A stretch of 64,000 bases of DNA from Litoditis marina (GCA_964036275.1 OZ038440.1:1240001-1304000); one strand, 5' to 3'. Counted from the stretch's first letter, positions 1 through 12,920 are shown. The notes: generated by a model from the sequence alone, not told the origin. Numbers and translations: made by a program.

Positions 1-219
1 CCGGGAACAATAACTGATAGTGCATCAAGCAGTATTATACAAACTTCGAGCATAAATAAATATCTCCCTCTTCATGTTACCGTAGTTCGGCTCGGGCAAG
101 TCTCATGAATAAGCAAAGTTTCAAATATTTTAGACGAGCTGATGGTTACGCACCGCTTCTGGGTAGTTATTTTGAATAATTTTTCGAAAGTGGGCAAACA
201 TATCTCTCGCATTGTGCTT

Positions 220-753
220 TTATAATTCAGTGCAACTAACGTTTGCATTTCCCTTTCGCAGAAGAATAACGGTGACTTTGTCGCCGGAGTCGAGAATAGT
301 TAGCTGGTGCACAGATTCTCGCCTGAAATCATGAATAGAACAGTAAATGTGCCATCTTTTTCGATTTATTAATTCATTCACAATCAAGTATATGAGGCAA
401 GTATATGAGGTATATATGAGGCAAGTATATAAGTATAATGCCAAAAAATATTGAAGCATGTGTACGCCTAACTTACATTCTTGATATGAAAAGTAGAAGT
501 CGCTGAATTCGCTGGGGCATTGATTAATTTCTTGTTACTTGACGAAAATGCAAAAAAAATACAATAACGAGAATATCCTGAAGGGCGAGCAAAAAACGTA
601 CCTCAAACATGGCTTTCTATCGCGGATGGTTTTGTACCATTTCATATCCACTCGTACGCTGTTTCGTAGATCTTTGCCATTCAATCTTCTGAGAATTTGC
701 AGAAATATCTCAGGGGGCACTCGGTTCATTAGATTCCTATCGCACTTCTTCAT
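220..753 (-). CDS. Short F-box protein, two exons
   Basis: The model joins 753..602 and 322..220 on the minus strand and gives 84 aa. The start is the first ATG directly after a TTTCAG acceptor (trans-splice or 5' UTR intron). Residues about 8-45 form an F-box: a VPPEI core, then ILRRL, DLRNS and a WYKTI tail, the usual helix pattern for binding Skp1 in an SCF ubiquitin ligase. The donor at 601 (GTACG) is phase 2 and the acceptor at 323 (TTTCAG) restores an Arg codon, so the short second exon stays in frame to TAA. Worm F-box proteins normally carry a long substrate-binding region of 200 aa or more (FTH or FBA type). None is seen here, so this is a truncated gene or a very short family member. 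The F-box call is fair; the second exon is less certain. Confidence 0.55.
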
Positions 754-3700
754 TCTGAAAGAAGAAACTGTCAATTGCACCTGGCTGGAACCATGGTTGT
801 AATAATGAATGGAAATGAACACATTAGTCAAATGTATGGTAAAAATGTGCGACGTGAATGTGCAATGGAAAAGTGAAGGATTGTTGTTTCTCTTCACGTT
901 GACGTGAATATTTCAACTCTGCTGTAAGTAACTAAACATCCTATCTGAAAGACTGGGGAAACTAAGAATACCGCTGTGAATTTGCAGAACTGTTGTTGGC
1001 ATCCTACATGAGAACGGACACATCAGAATATTGTAAAACCACTGTAAGGTATTCAGTTAGAAGTTAGAACATATTTAATTACAAGTAGCTTTTTGGTTAT
1101 GGCTGGTATGTATTATCAACAGAACCTCAAATTGAGTACATGGAAAATGGCATTAAATGTGATAACATGATAACTATCGCCTATTTTACGATTCGAGACT
1201 AAACATAGTGGGAATTTATGAGTATGTGTGGCTTGTTTCTCTCGATTTTCGATGCTTGGAAGGTGTTTACTCAATAACATATCAGGGCGGTGGCACTTTT
1301 TGTTTATGACCACAATAAAATACTAGAATTTAATATTTGTGAACGCATTCATATATTAAAAATACTTTCCGATGAGTTCCAAAATAATGAGATTCGTTCT
1401 ATAAACAAATATTTGAGTTCACTAACAAGGAATCCAATATAGAAGATGTATTCTGAAATTATTGTTCCGAAAGACTGGTGTATAAATGAATAGTCTACAA
1501 ACAATATTCTATAATTGCAAATAAACGGAGAATCGATTGAAGTCATAGTTGTGGTGCTGTTTCTCTCTCTGTGGATAGATTCTCCCATTGGGATATGACC
1601 CCGAGATAGTTCGGCCTTCGCGCTAACTATTCTGAGTCCTCTCACCCCGCGTCCGATACGCACAACTGCGCACGCGACCGCGAAACGTAACTTAACTTCA
1701 AGTACGCTCGAGTTTCAGGCTGAAACTAAACTCGGTAACTCTAGGGCACTATTTGAATGCAATGGAGAAGTAGGCATAATAATAAGCTTCAAAATATTTA
1801 TTTTCACTAAATATAATATCCAATGGAACTACTAAACAGTGTTGGCGCATCGGATGGTGCTCACTGTCCTCGTTGGTCTAGTGGCATCTGTGAAGGTCGC
1901 AATCCACTGGGCGGTATTCGAACAGGCAAACGTTACAGCTCCACCCAACTCCGCTTGGGTTATAATGGCCTAAAACATTGAGTTAAATAAGACCGGTAAC
2001 ATACTAAGAATGTTAGAGAGCGTCTATACCCTACTGATAACTTTGACGTGTTGCGCTACGACATTAACACGCTACGGCATGTTATTGTCACGTGAAGAAT
2101 GTATACGTACAGTGATGTGAACTATTGTGAAACCATACTTGCCGAGTTGGAATATCTGTTAGAGTTGATCTGTCTCCGATCTGATTTGAAGGTGTGACAG
2201 GAAAAGTTCCGAAAACTACAATTTTCATAGTTTATCATCTACTTTGCTAGTTAACAAAGTATGTAGCCTTCTGAATTTGCTATTTATTAACAACTTGGCC
2301 TGAACGGCTGAATCAGAGCAAGTTCGCATGGAGGCGCCATACTGCTATAGTCTAGATTCATTGGGTGGCCTAAAAATTAATTACTGTTGCACTCTGAATT
2401 TCTATGGTCACCTTCCTCTAAAATTGGAAATACCAAAATTTTATCTTGCTCAATGATGCTTATTTGTAAACTCCAGCTTTCGGAGGATCATTCAATACAC
2501 ATTGTTCGCTAGTCAGTTAGCTTAGCGGAGAACGGGTGGATACTGTGCGGCTAGCTCTAAGCGTTGCGTTTATATTTTAAACCCATCGTATTTCAGTCGT
2601 AACTCGTGAACAATACAGTGTAGGATTCGTCAAATTGTTGTGGACACCGTACCATCGATTCTGTAAGGGACGGGGTTTGGCGATGAGCCAGCCAGTCTGC
2701 GTATAATTGATCTACATATTCTCGCAACTGCTGGCTAGTTTCAATCAACGACCGCTCGCCCCACGTCGCTTAATCAATCGAATCATTTGCTGTCTTCATG
2801 GGGAAAATGGCGACTATACTGCTCAAACAACAGCTCTGTGATTGCCCTTATACCTGTGTCGAATCGGTGAAAGACACATAGATGGACTCCGTGCACACCA
2901 TAACCGTAAATGTTTTGCACGCGGCCGGGTCAGTTCTGAAATAAGTTATCGATCCATTACAAACATGTACTCAAAAACCAGTGAAGATTATAACTACTAT
3001 GATGATGATCAGTCGTATAGAGTTATAACATAACATAAGTCATCACTTCTCACGTCTCATAAAACAGCATTCGGCGTTGAAGTTTCATTGCAGTTCGATG
3101 TTGAGTATACTTAGCATTTACTATATGAGCATATTGTTAAACAGATCAGAACTCACGAGTAGATCAACGTAGGAGAGGTACAAGTGTATCCATCCAAACA
3201 GCCAACATCTGTTGCGATGTTTTCCGCGCATCGAGAGCAGGCTGGTGGAAAATTATAGACAATATATTAAATGTAGGTAACTGACGAGTTTGGTTCCCGT
3301 GCGTAACCGACTCAGTTCCAGATGTTGGCTTTGTGTAATTTTTTTTGGAAATGGTCTCTTGTAGAGAAGACAAAACATTCATTTAACAATTTGTTTATTG
3401 CAAATGACTCGACGTAGCGATAATTGAGCGTTAGCGTGTTATGCTAATTTTGTTTTGGGATAGCTGATATGTATGATAGATTTCCCATTATTTTACATTC
3501 ATTTTCATCTCATGATAATGTGTTGCCCAATGATTTGCTCATATAATACCTTTGTAATAGCAAACCAATTGATCCATTGGAGCGTTGTTATTAATTGCTG
3601 CATTTTGAAAGAGCCACGAAGAGTCATCACTACAGAAAATGGGGTTAATAAGGGCCTGAAAATATTACTTTTTTTTCGTGATATACTTGTGATATAAACT

Positions 3701-4272
3701 GTAACTTGTGATCATTGCAACAGGTCTTGGAGCAACATCTCATCAAAATCGCGGTGATTCCATGTGCAATTTTATCTCTATGAGCTTCACGCATAATGTG
3801 CAAGCTTTCTGAGTAGCAAAAGAAAATAGAAATGACTAGGCTTTGGTTCGATATGTGAGAGATTCAAAAATGCAATCAATGCCTCTATGCAATTATCCTT
3901 CCTTCTCACAACATACAAACTGTGTTACGAACCATAAGGTAAATACAAATGTAATATGTAATCCTACGTTATTCTACGTCAAAAAGTTGTTTGTTACTCA
4001 TGATATATGAAGGACCCATACCTGAAGTTCGGTGGCCGAAGCAACTTCTTCAGATTCAATTGTTCCGGAACGTAAATACGCATATGATCCTTCAGGGCAA
4101 GTTAGTGTAGACTGAATACATTTTATGTTTGTTCGAAAAGTTGATTGGGATAATTCACCCCATTTCTTACAAACTACTGACTTTAGTCTTTCAAAAATGG
4201 TTTTCTCATTGATCAGTATGTTGCGCTCAATTTGGGTGTATCAGGTATAAGTTGAGTTTAATCCGACTGAAA
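754..4272. other. Intergenic, no gene supported
   Basis: About 3.5 kb of AT-rich sequence with only short ORFs lacking recognisable domains or convincing splice signals. A weak tRNA-like relic lies at about 1869-1930: a TGGTCTAGTGG A-box-like stretch followed by a B-box-like ATTCGAAC. It does not fold into a convincing cloverleaf by eye. I see nothing else here. Confidence 0.5.
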
Positions 4273-5457
4273 CTATGTACTCATTCCATTTTCAGAGCTA
4301 AAGGCAAAAACAATACCAGCTAATGAGCATTTAATATGAAATGCTGTAACAATTTTCTGCCGAAAAGCTACAAATATCTGATTGCAGTGAAACAAAACAA
4401 CTCGACTAGCGCACCAGAAATGTGGTGAAGACAGTTCACGGGTTTCAGTTTGACTACAGCTGCACGTATTGTTACCTCTAAACACCCAGCAGCGGTGGTG
4501 GTGGTTGTGACTGCTTCGGCCACTGGTATGGCAACACATCCATCAGTCTCGTAGGTGGGACAGAAGTCTTCATCGTAAAAACTGTTCAATGGACACATGG
4601 CGCAAGCTGAGATTTGAAACATGTAAAATTTCTTAGTTATATACAAACGTAGTTGAGGACAGTGAACTTAAAGTGCTGATATGAAAGTATGTTCCGAAGT
4701 CACGTTATCCATTCACTTTGGCTATGAACTAGAGGCCAATCAACAGGCTGTTTTCGGTTGTCTCTAGCATCCGAGTGAACTAACAAACAAATTAGAAGAG
4801 GTCGGTCATGAATAATGAACGGAAACTAGCAAAAAAGATTTTCAAAGAGGACTTGTTCGCCGATGAGTTTTTATCAAGCTGCACTGTTTTAAAGTTCATG
4901 GCCATTCAGTTTATTCGGAATTTTATCAATCGGTGGTGTGCTTATAAGTATACTGCTTCAACGTGTCCGAAAAAATAGTTTTCAAGAGAAAATTTCTAAC
5001 GAATATCTTCGAATAATGAACAGACCCGGAGTCGGAACAACAGTGGTGGTGGTCTGAAAAAAGTGCTACAACGGCAAAGTTAAAAAGTGTACACTGGTTC
5101 GGGGAATAAACAAAACTTCTATCCTAATTCGATTCTATCATAACGGAATACCTTCAATTAAAACAGCACAACCGTGAATGTTGTTTACGTGAATGAGAGT
5201 TCGTTGCATTGTGTCTCGTAGAACCGTTTAAACAAAACCCTCAAGTCCAGCTAACGTTCACAAAAAATAGTAGCTTTTTCTAATGACTGATATATGTTTT
5301 GTCATTTCGTAAACGGTCCAAGGCAATCCCATGATACAACGAGGCCAGATTTTTTTTACTATACTTACAGTAAAAACCAACTCACATCAGGTACTGTAGC
5401 TAGACATTGGAAGGATACTCGGAAGAGAGAAGAGATAAGAAGAAGTACGGCGAACAT
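4273..5457 (-). CDS. Small secreted DUF281/C6-like protein
   Basis: Four exons on the minus strand: 5457..5386, 5053..5026, 4606..4476 and 4356..4273; 104 aa. Phases agree throughout (0, 1, 0). Exon 1 is a signal peptide (MFAVLLLISSLF core). The nine-codon exon 2 is almost all Thr/Val/Pro (TTTTVVPTP). Exon 3 opens with ACAMC and has further Cys in FCP, DGC and AGC, with a second Thr run. Exon 4 adds one Cys and ends at TAG. The layout of signal, Thr-Pro linker and CxxC-led Cys-rich domain is that of nematode secreted DUF281/C6 proteins, whose function is unknown. Gene J at the right end carries several similar units. Reading through the last donor at 4475 would give another 34 residues, so the 3' end is the weak point. 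Confidence 0.65.
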
Positions 5458-6917
5458 GTTTGTGTGAATATGCCTTCTGTTCTATGTTGTCTTATATAGG
5501 GCTTACATCCTGCGATTGCGCCATAGGTTTATGGCGCAATTATAGTTGAAGAACCGAGTGGAGAGCGGGATTTGAGGACGAAAAAGTAAGTGATAGATTA
5601 TCTGTTCCAGTTCTGGGTGGTCATCCATGTGAATGGCAATTTGATTGAAAGAAACTGTTTAGCCATCGGGTCTTGGCTGGTTTCTTGTCTTGAGGATCGA
5701 AGATCTTAGTGTATTCAATTATACGATGGAACAACAAATTAGATTTCGTCCACACTGCAGTGTAGCCACGTTCAAACATAAACTTGTCAAGCGACGCACA
5801 TGTGACCTGTTACGAGATATGTTACCACTTTCAATCGAGTTTGAAACACGTTTACGAAAAGACTTCAGTTTCGGTAAAATTTGCTACACTCATATTACCA
5901 TAAAATACGAACCTCAATCATTCCAGGCTGTTTGATTATCAATAAAAAATGAATATTTGAGTGCTCATTGCAACATGTAACAGATGCGTGAAGCGGAAAT
6001 TTCTTTTGACACTCATATATTCAAACATTGACGTTAGAATAAAAATCATACATGGATAACAAGACTCAGCAGTCTATCCGTATTTGTTTAGGAAACTGTA
6101 ACGGACTCCTTTCAGCAAACTTTTTTTCACAAAAAAACTATGCTGAAACTAAAAAACTACATATATGCTGGTGTTATGAAATCGTTTTTCTCTAAACCAT
6201 CTATTGGCGATGATGATATAAAGTTAGAAAGAGCTGAAGTTAGAAAGAGCACGACCAGGATCCTTGTCAGTGAAGGAAGACTGTGTGTCATTATCACTAA
6301 GATCAAATGATTAAAAACATTTCCACTTCCGATAAGAACTCGTCTATTGTAAGAGATCAAAACTGCAACAACCAGCATAAATAGTGTAGTTTGAAAAACT
6401 ACAAAACAAGCATTCATTCCGGTTACGTGTGAACACTTCCCGTAAACAAAAAATTTGACGTGAAACTCTGCTATACCCATCTTCATACTTATCAGTTAAC
6501 TACTAGAAATGTTTTGTCGCATAAATTGAAATAAACAGAAATAAGTTTAAACATTAATATTCGTGGTAGTGATATAACATTTATTGCGCGTTGATTACAG
6601 AACAGAAGCATTTACAATTAATAGCGGAATTATTACAAGTTTCTACTCCCAAGCGAACCCCAAAGAATGTTATATATACAACTTACTTACAACAAAGCGA
6701 GAAAGCGTTCAAAAGAATACCATGTGCGAAGAAGATTGGGAACAAGCATGGTTACACGATGAAACATTAAGTTGTTTTAACAGAAAATACGTTAAACTTG
6801 TATTTCCACGGTTGTCGAGGAGTGTTTTAAACTTACTACAATGTTTATTTAATAAATTGACAAAATTGAGTGAATCGGAGGAAATTCCGTAGTTTCAAAA
6901 CGCGCTTCGAGCCCATT
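5458..6917. other. Intergenic, no gene supported
   Basis: Holds ORFs at 5690-5935 (plus), 6157-6486 (minus, hydrophobic) and 6584-6892 (plus). None has a recognisable domain or good flanking splice signals, so I annotate no gene here. Confidence 0.4.
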
Positions 6918-8634
6918 TTACGGGCAATCCTCCGGTTTGATACAGTTCCATCTTCTGTCTCTCAGGTAGCCTTTCTTGCACTGACATTTGAACAAATCAC
7001 ATCCACTGCAACTCTGAAAACAACATAATTATGTATGTGAACCACGTTTTCATTATTGTGATGAGTTGGAATAGGAGAATGGTCAAAAATTAGCACTTTT
7101 TTGATTACGTGTCCGGTTGTTGCACGGGATTGACTGAGCGATCACAGCACTGTGACAAACAACAGTGATAAAAGATTGTTCGCTGCTAAATTTGTGAGAG
7201 CCTCTCATTTTTGTTACCTTAGCTCTCAAAGGTGTCAATCGATTGCTATGCTACAGAAAAACGGTGTATGTTTGCTGCTCACGTTTAAGATTTCTCATGG
7301 TCTTACGACTTCTCAAGAGCAAACAAGAACTTTTGATAAGGTTGGGTCGATGGAAAAAAAAACTCTTCCACTTACTCTGTGGGGTTCATCACAAGTGTCC
7401 TCACATTTGCTTCCACAAACATAGAATCTCTGGTTCTTTTTGCGACAAATACGAATCAGTCGCGCTGAAAACTGAGATTTATATCAAAACAAGTAAACAT
7501 TGAGCGTAAACACCGTACCTTGGTTCAGACCCATTTTCTACACTGCTTCTCATTTGCCGTAAATGTAATTTACTTAATTTAGGTAAAACCGTATTTAATC
7601 GAAATGTTCGATACTTGGTTGTATATCACCAATGAAATCACTAATGATTTTTGTCTTGCCAGTTAATTGTCCCGCATTTCACGACTTGGCGCGCAAAGTT
7701 AAACGCAGACTATGCACTAAATTTTAATTCTATATGACCCAGTATGCTGTATTATCACAGTTTTCGCTCATTGACTTTCCGTGACATTTCATAGTCTCTC
7801 TCACCCGCTTCGAGTTGAGATTTACATTCAGGATTCGGTACACAATTCCCTTCCATGCCCTCACAACCAGTCACGCAACTGAAATTACTCTGCAGTTAGC
7901 TTATTTTGTAGTTTGATTTTTCTGCGTGCGATTTTGAGTTTAAGATAAATACGTTCACGTGAACTGAAGTGCGACTACGAACAGACTCACAGTTGAGTAT
8001 CTGGACAATTCAGCTTTTCGCAAGTATCTCCGGAGCTGTCTGGGTTCAATGCTCCCTCCTCTCCTGTCACCTCACAAACTGCGAGGAAGAGTATACTGGC
8101 CCTGTGAAAAAAGGGACAATTGCTAGTTAGCTGAAAAAGTAATATAAACTATTTCGCTAAAAGTGTGTTCAAGGTACTGCTAGTTGGCTGAAAAAGTAAT
8201 ATATCTTCAAATTATTTTGCTTAAAATATGTTCAATGTTGAACGAGGCGTGTTAGTTTCATGTCGTTCTGTAAATCCAGAAAGTCGATCCAAAAAGCATT
8301 TGTGGAGAAAGTGCACAAAAATGGAAAGCAACGTAGTTGAGTGAGTGCCCCGATTTAAAAAATCTATAGATGTCCATTCGAAAACAATCGAACTTGACAA
8401 AAAACTTAGTTCGAAAGAGAACAACACCCACCAGAACAGGCAGTATCTTGATGTTTTGAGTGTTCATGATAGTTTTTGTTCTGAAAAAAAATGTGAACAT
8501 CGCAATAAGTAATTAACCGTATTCAGACAAAGACTCGGTCCGTGACTACAATTTAAAACGAACTTGTTAAGTCAAAGTTAACTTGAAAGACAGAAACGTC
8601 CAGTTACACGCTGCTTATACAGAGTGCCGAACAT
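6918..8634 (-). CDS. Secreted two-module protease inhibitor with TIL domain
   Basis: Five exons on the minus strand: 8634..8621, 8101..7991, 7878..7805, 7464..7376 and 7013..6918; 127 aa, with every junction phase matching. The 14-nt first exon supplies MFGTL and the next exon completes a signal peptide (ASILFLAVCEV). Residues about 35-65 hold six Cys in a tight module (DTCEKLNC, LCVTGC, NCVPNPEC) that I cannot name. Residues about 75-127 are a trypsin-inhibitor-like (TIL) domain with the canonical ten cysteines, including KCQCKKGY and the closing WNCIKPEDC. TIL domains block serine proteases in the extracellular space. The donor after the first module (GTGAGA at 7804) sets the fusion. If it is skipped, the first module ends at a TGA at 7755. 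The tiny first exon is the least certain piece. Confidence 0.72.
8121..8234. repeat. Two-copy 57-bp tandem duplication
   Basis: Two adjacent units starting at 8121 and 8178 share GCTAGTTRGCTGAAAAAGTA and the downstream AT-rich stretch. They lie inside the first intron of the TIL gene. Local duplication; no function is evident. Confidence 0.7.
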
Positions 8635-9612
8635 CAATAAGTACTTTTTGATCTAGGTTAAGAAGATACTTCTGGCAGTAAACAGAATCTGGAAACGTGT
8701 TGTGTGAAGAACATGTGTTGCAACTAATCTTGAAGTAAAAATGAACATTTTTCATCAGTTCAAGCTTGAAAACATTCACACACACATATCCTTATAATTC
8801 TGGTATTGATCTGCAATTGTTTGTTGATCCTAGCGAAGCCTGAGTTTTTTTTTGTTGTCGCCACTTTCAAAGTTAGATTGCAATCCGAATCCGACATCTT
8901 AACAGTTGCTGAAGGACGTGTTGAATCCCAATAATAATTGTATTCAACCATATGTAATATGTGTCCCGTTAATGCACCGAGACCAAAACAAAGATGGAGA
9001 AAAATTCGAAGAAGCTATTGGAAAGAATTGGATGAGAACTGCCAGAGAAAAGCGAACTACTTGGAGAGATGACATGTTACGGCGGATTGTACTGGTCCCG
9101 TAATGAATCATTGTTGTCGTTGTAAACATTTTCATCGTAGTTGTAGTTTCGAATCACTATTTATAATTCAAATCATATTCCCTCTCCTGACTCATTTGTA
9201 ATGCAAGAACTATTTGTTGTTTATAGTTCTACCGTAGAATGAGAACGTTCTAGTGTGTATAGTATTCGCAAACAAATGTACTGTAAATTATTGCGGCGGG
9301 ATTATAGAGAAGTTTCTGTAATAAAATCCATCAAACACTAAATAAGTCTAATTTCTGTATCGAAAATGATGTTTGATACCTAACAATAGGAGTTGGCTCA
9401 GAAACGAACAGTTTTGCACTGAAGGTTACATTCAAGATACCATGTTAATCTATGACAATTTATAGACATTCGAGAAAATTCAGCCACAATATCAAAAAAG
9501 ATAGAAGTACCTAAAATTCTGTAAATGCTGAAACCTAAACATAATCCAAAATTTAAAACGAACCATAATGACAACTTTCACCAGAATAAAATATAGATAA
9601 TGTTAAATTCTA
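8635..9612. other. Intergenic
   Basis: Apart from the LINE relic at 8975-9083 I see no gene or structured repeat. Confidence 0.5.
8975..9083 (+). mobile_element. RTE-like LINE relic, reverse-transcriptase tail
   Basis: One frame reads PRPKQRWRK and an adjacent frame reads GKNWMRTAREKRTTWRDDM. Together they resemble the conserved C-terminus of RTE-type non-LTR reverse transcriptases (RPxxRWxD, then NWMRxAxDRxxW). At least one frameshift separates the two blocks and nothing else of the element is visible, so this is an old fragment. Confidence 0.5.
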
Positions 9613-11807
9613 CTATATGATGTTTCTTATTAGATTTGATACCACAATTGTGACAAATATTGTTTCCATCAACATTCCTCTCTCAGCGTGTGCTGCTGAG
9701 GTAGTAGTCTTCAGCTTTGTCGCACTGGTGACATGCGGCTTTGTGGTTTGGACGGTGGAAGTGGTAATTTGGCTGTTTTGGTAGTTTCTCAAAACGACTT
9801 GCCATCTGGCATTAACATAGTCATTGAATTTGAATATGTCATGGCAGTACGCATCACTGATTGGAATTGTGTCCGCAACATTGACCGTCTTGTGAAGATT
9901 GGCACAATCCGGATGGTATTCATAGCACAGATCTGCTACTTGCCAATCAAAAAAACCTTTATAGATAATTTTATTCTCAGTTGGCAGTTCTATCGGACAG
10001 CGCACCAAAAACTTAAAACAAAGGTGGAAATTTCTAAGCTCCGTTTCGCTCTGTATTCTCATGAAATCGGCAAACTCTTTCTCTTTCTCTCTCATTCTCT
10101 TTTTTTCTCTCTTCCTTATGCTGTTCATCAAGATGAATCAAAAGTTTCTCAAAACTCAAGCAAAAGTAAACTGAAGATAGCGAGAAATGAGACTGAAACG
10201 GGAAAGATGATACAACTCACCAGCGTATGTGTCTCCCACAAATGTATAGCAGAATGATTGAAAAATGCTGTTTGTTGTTTTGCTCCACTTTTCGGTTTTG
10301 GTCACATTCTGGAACTAATGAAGATTTTCACGATACAAGGGGCCTGAATCTCTGAGGGGCGTAAAAAATAGGGCGGCCCACTTTTTAGGACGTAAAGTCC
10401 ACTTTTTGGGGCGAAAGTCCACTTTTCGTTACGGAGGACGTATTTTCAGGGCGGAAGACGTATTTGTAGAGCGGAGGACGTAATTTTAGGACGTAAAGAC
10501 TACTGTTGAAAAAAATTACCCGGAACCAACAAAAATTTCAAAATCGATGGATTTGCCTGAAAATGAGGACTTATGGGGTTTCGATCATCGCAATCACGAA
10601 TATGAATGTTAAAATTAATTTCATGCATGCGACGCGAAAACAATTTCTAACTACTATGTTTTTAAATGAAACTTTGTATTTGTGGTAATCAACTATGAGG
10701 ATGTCAGATAACGATACGAAATTAGGTAAAACGCGGGCACGCAGCACGCGACGCGACATCAACTTTGAAGTTGATCATGGGGGGGGAGGCTGATGTTTTG
10801 TGGACAGGGGTTTCGGATCATGAGAATTGCGACATTGGCATGCCATTAAAGATGGTTAAGAACTAAAATATAAAATTTTCAAATAATTCCAAATTGCGTG
10901 GAAATATAGATTAGAAAAAGTGGACGCCTGACAGAACGTTCGTAAACAGTACTCACCGTGTCGAGTCGCGCGCTGCGCGCGTTTTACTAAATTTCGATCG
11001 TTATCTGACATCCTCATATTTGATTACCACAAATACAAAGTTTCATTCAAAAATACAGTCGTCAAAAATTGTGGTCGCGTCGCGTGCATGAAATTAATTT
11101 TAATATTCATATTCGTGATTGCGATGATCGAAACCCCATAAGTCCTCATTTTCAGGCGAATCCATCGATTTTGAAATTTTTGTTGGTTCCGGGTAATTTT
11201 TTTCAAAAGTAGTATTTACGTCCTAAAATTACGTCCTTCGCCCTACAAATACGTCTTTCGCCCTGAAAATACGTCCTCCGTAACGAAAAGTGGACTTTCG
11301 CCCCAAAAAGTGGACTTTACGTCCTAAAAAGTGGACTTTACGTCCTAAAAAGTGCCAAGGTGGCTTATATTCAATCCAGGCCAAGGTGGCTTATATTCAA
11401 ACTTGCTGACTCGAGAGAAGCCTCTCATGGTCAAATGGTTACCTCTCTGGATTTCATACTCAAGGTTTTCTCTCTTGCTCCTAAGACTCATGAGGTAATG
11501 AAACTTGCCCGAACCCTCGAATTTGAGTTCGCTGTTATATTTTACGTAGTCAATCCAAGTTACGCACTTAAAATGAAGCGAAAATTCTTCTGTCGGTCTT
11601 CTGACACGGTAGATATTCGTCGTCTCTTTCACTTCCTAGAGTTGAAAGATGAAAAATCATAAATATTTGAAAATGCCGGTCAACAATGACTAAACCAGTT
11701 TTAAAATGTTCAAAACTTACAAAGTCCATGGTATACGTTCTCTGCTGTCCAGTATTCGTCAAGGCTGTTACGATTGCCGCAGAACTTAAGAAGAACACGA
11801 GGAGCAT
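9613..11807 (-). CDS. Four-cysteine secreted family, long form (gene A)
   Basis: Minus-strand exons 11807..11721, 11635..11515 and 9932..9613; 175 aa. Exon 1 is a signal peptide (MLLVFFLSSAAIVTA). Exon 2 carries the single FKC cysteine. Exon 3 begins with the phase-1 Asp and has LCYEYHPDC, a third Cys in SDAYC, a conserved RWQVVLRNYQNS block, a Thr-rich tail ending TTTSAAHAERG, and a hydrophobic C-terminus compatible with a GPI signal. Exon 2 is more diverged than in its paralogues: the usual Trp is missing, the region after the Cys is longer, and its donor (GTTCGG) is weak. The second intron (1.58 kb) is swollen by a 976-bp inverted-repeat element. Exons 1 and 3 are solid and exon 2 is tentative. 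Function unknown. Confidence 0.62.
10379..11354. mobile_element. 976-bp inverted-repeat (foldback) element
   Basis: Arms 10379-10765 and 10962-11354 are inverted copies. Both outer ends hold repeats of a GGACGTAAAGTCCACTTTTT type, and both arms contain the same short ORF in mirror image (plus at 10506, minus at 11206). The arms differ at scattered positions, so the element is not brand new. It sits in intron 2 of gene A. A tandem duplication of CCAAGGTGGCTTATATTCAA lies just outside the right end (from about 11354). It looks like a non-autonomous DNA transposon; no transposase is seen. Confidence 0.8.
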
Positions 11808-12920
11808 TTCGCTGATAGATAAAAGACGGTATGTTGAGCTGTCGAAGGCGTTCATGTCATATAAAAATAACGACATTTTCATGTCGAGCATTCACCTATA
11901 CATATATATGAGCGTACAAAACGTGTACGTTAGGAAAAAATTATCGATTCTCTAGATGACGATATGCAACATCAATTTAACAAATGCATTGCTCCCGCAA
12001 ATGTGTTTAAAGAACGCGTGAACTTGTGGGTGTACACTAACCCACACTTTTAAGCCCAACGTTCTCGAAAACGATTGACTCGGTAATAGCTCAGATCCAT
12101 TGAGCAACCACCATACAGTCTGAAGTGTCTTAGAACCAGTTCACCTCCTGAGCGTACCGGTACGTATCGATAGTTTAGATCTTGTTTGCAAACGTTTGAG
12201 GAACCAGATCGTTGTTGAACAACGTTTTTGATTGGTTAATGATCTATCCTCTACTCAGGAAAACTGGCTCTCATGAGGGTTTTTGTATCTCAAGATGTTC
12301 GAACATGTATGGGACATCCGATGGGGGTTCAATGAAAAAATCTGTAATTTTAGAACCAGTTTTCTTGTCTTTTGCATGAATATATGAGGCCGAATTCATA
12401 GGCACACCAGAATCACATCCCAACCTGCATCTCCACAAAATATACGAAATTCCCCCGCTCTCACATCCCGCCAGAATAGGAGTGTAGTCACCATACATTG
12501 CATGGCATGGTGAGAGACGCAGAATGGGTCGAATGTGACGGGATCTTCTAGCATACGTACTCTGGATGCTCCATCATACTGAGGTTTTTGAAAATGATAC
12601 CAAAAATAATACTTCATGAAACTGGTCGATAACCAAATGAAGTTGGTCTGCCAGTGTTGGTTCTTGGTGATGTCGCCCAGTTCTTACTCTGCGATTGTTA
12701 CAACTGGAATTGTTAAATTCATTCATTCACTCTTTTTCAGTTTTTGCCTAGCTGAATATTCGATTCAGCAGTATTTCTCAATGTGAAAAAGGTGATGTAC
12801 ATAGGAACGCCATATTTGCTCAAGTTTGTCATAGCCGTAAAACACGGATACTTATTCTTTATCAACGCCCATGTTGCATTTAAGTGTCTCCGCATACCTC
12901 AAAGTTGTGGCAGTGTCAAT
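11808..12920. other. Divergent intergenic region between genes A and B
   Basis: Genes A (minus) and B (plus) are transcribed away from this 1.1-kb gap. It holds no coding exon I can support. One arm-like relic of the TATGCTAGAA MITE family (see 47832-47994) lies at about 12500-12570. A TTATCA (GATA-type) site and a TTTAAGTG box occur at about 12859-12888, upstream of gene B, in the same order as in the D/E/F/G promoters. Confidence 0.5.

Noticed and set aside
1869..1930. tRNA gene
   Set aside because: A- and B-box-like words are present but no complete cloverleaf or acceptor stem is visible; probably a tRNA-derived relic.
6157..6486. Hydrophobic minus-strand ORF, possible chemoreceptor piece
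   Set aside because: No conserved receptor motif and no supporting neighbouring exons.
6584..6892. 102-codon plus ORF after an ACAG
   Set aside because: No recognisable domain, unusual composition, no partner exons.
7519..7534. Alternative start (MGLNQ) for the TIL exons
   Set aside because: Gives no signal peptide; the upstream module joins the TIL exon in phase through a stronger donor and supplies one.
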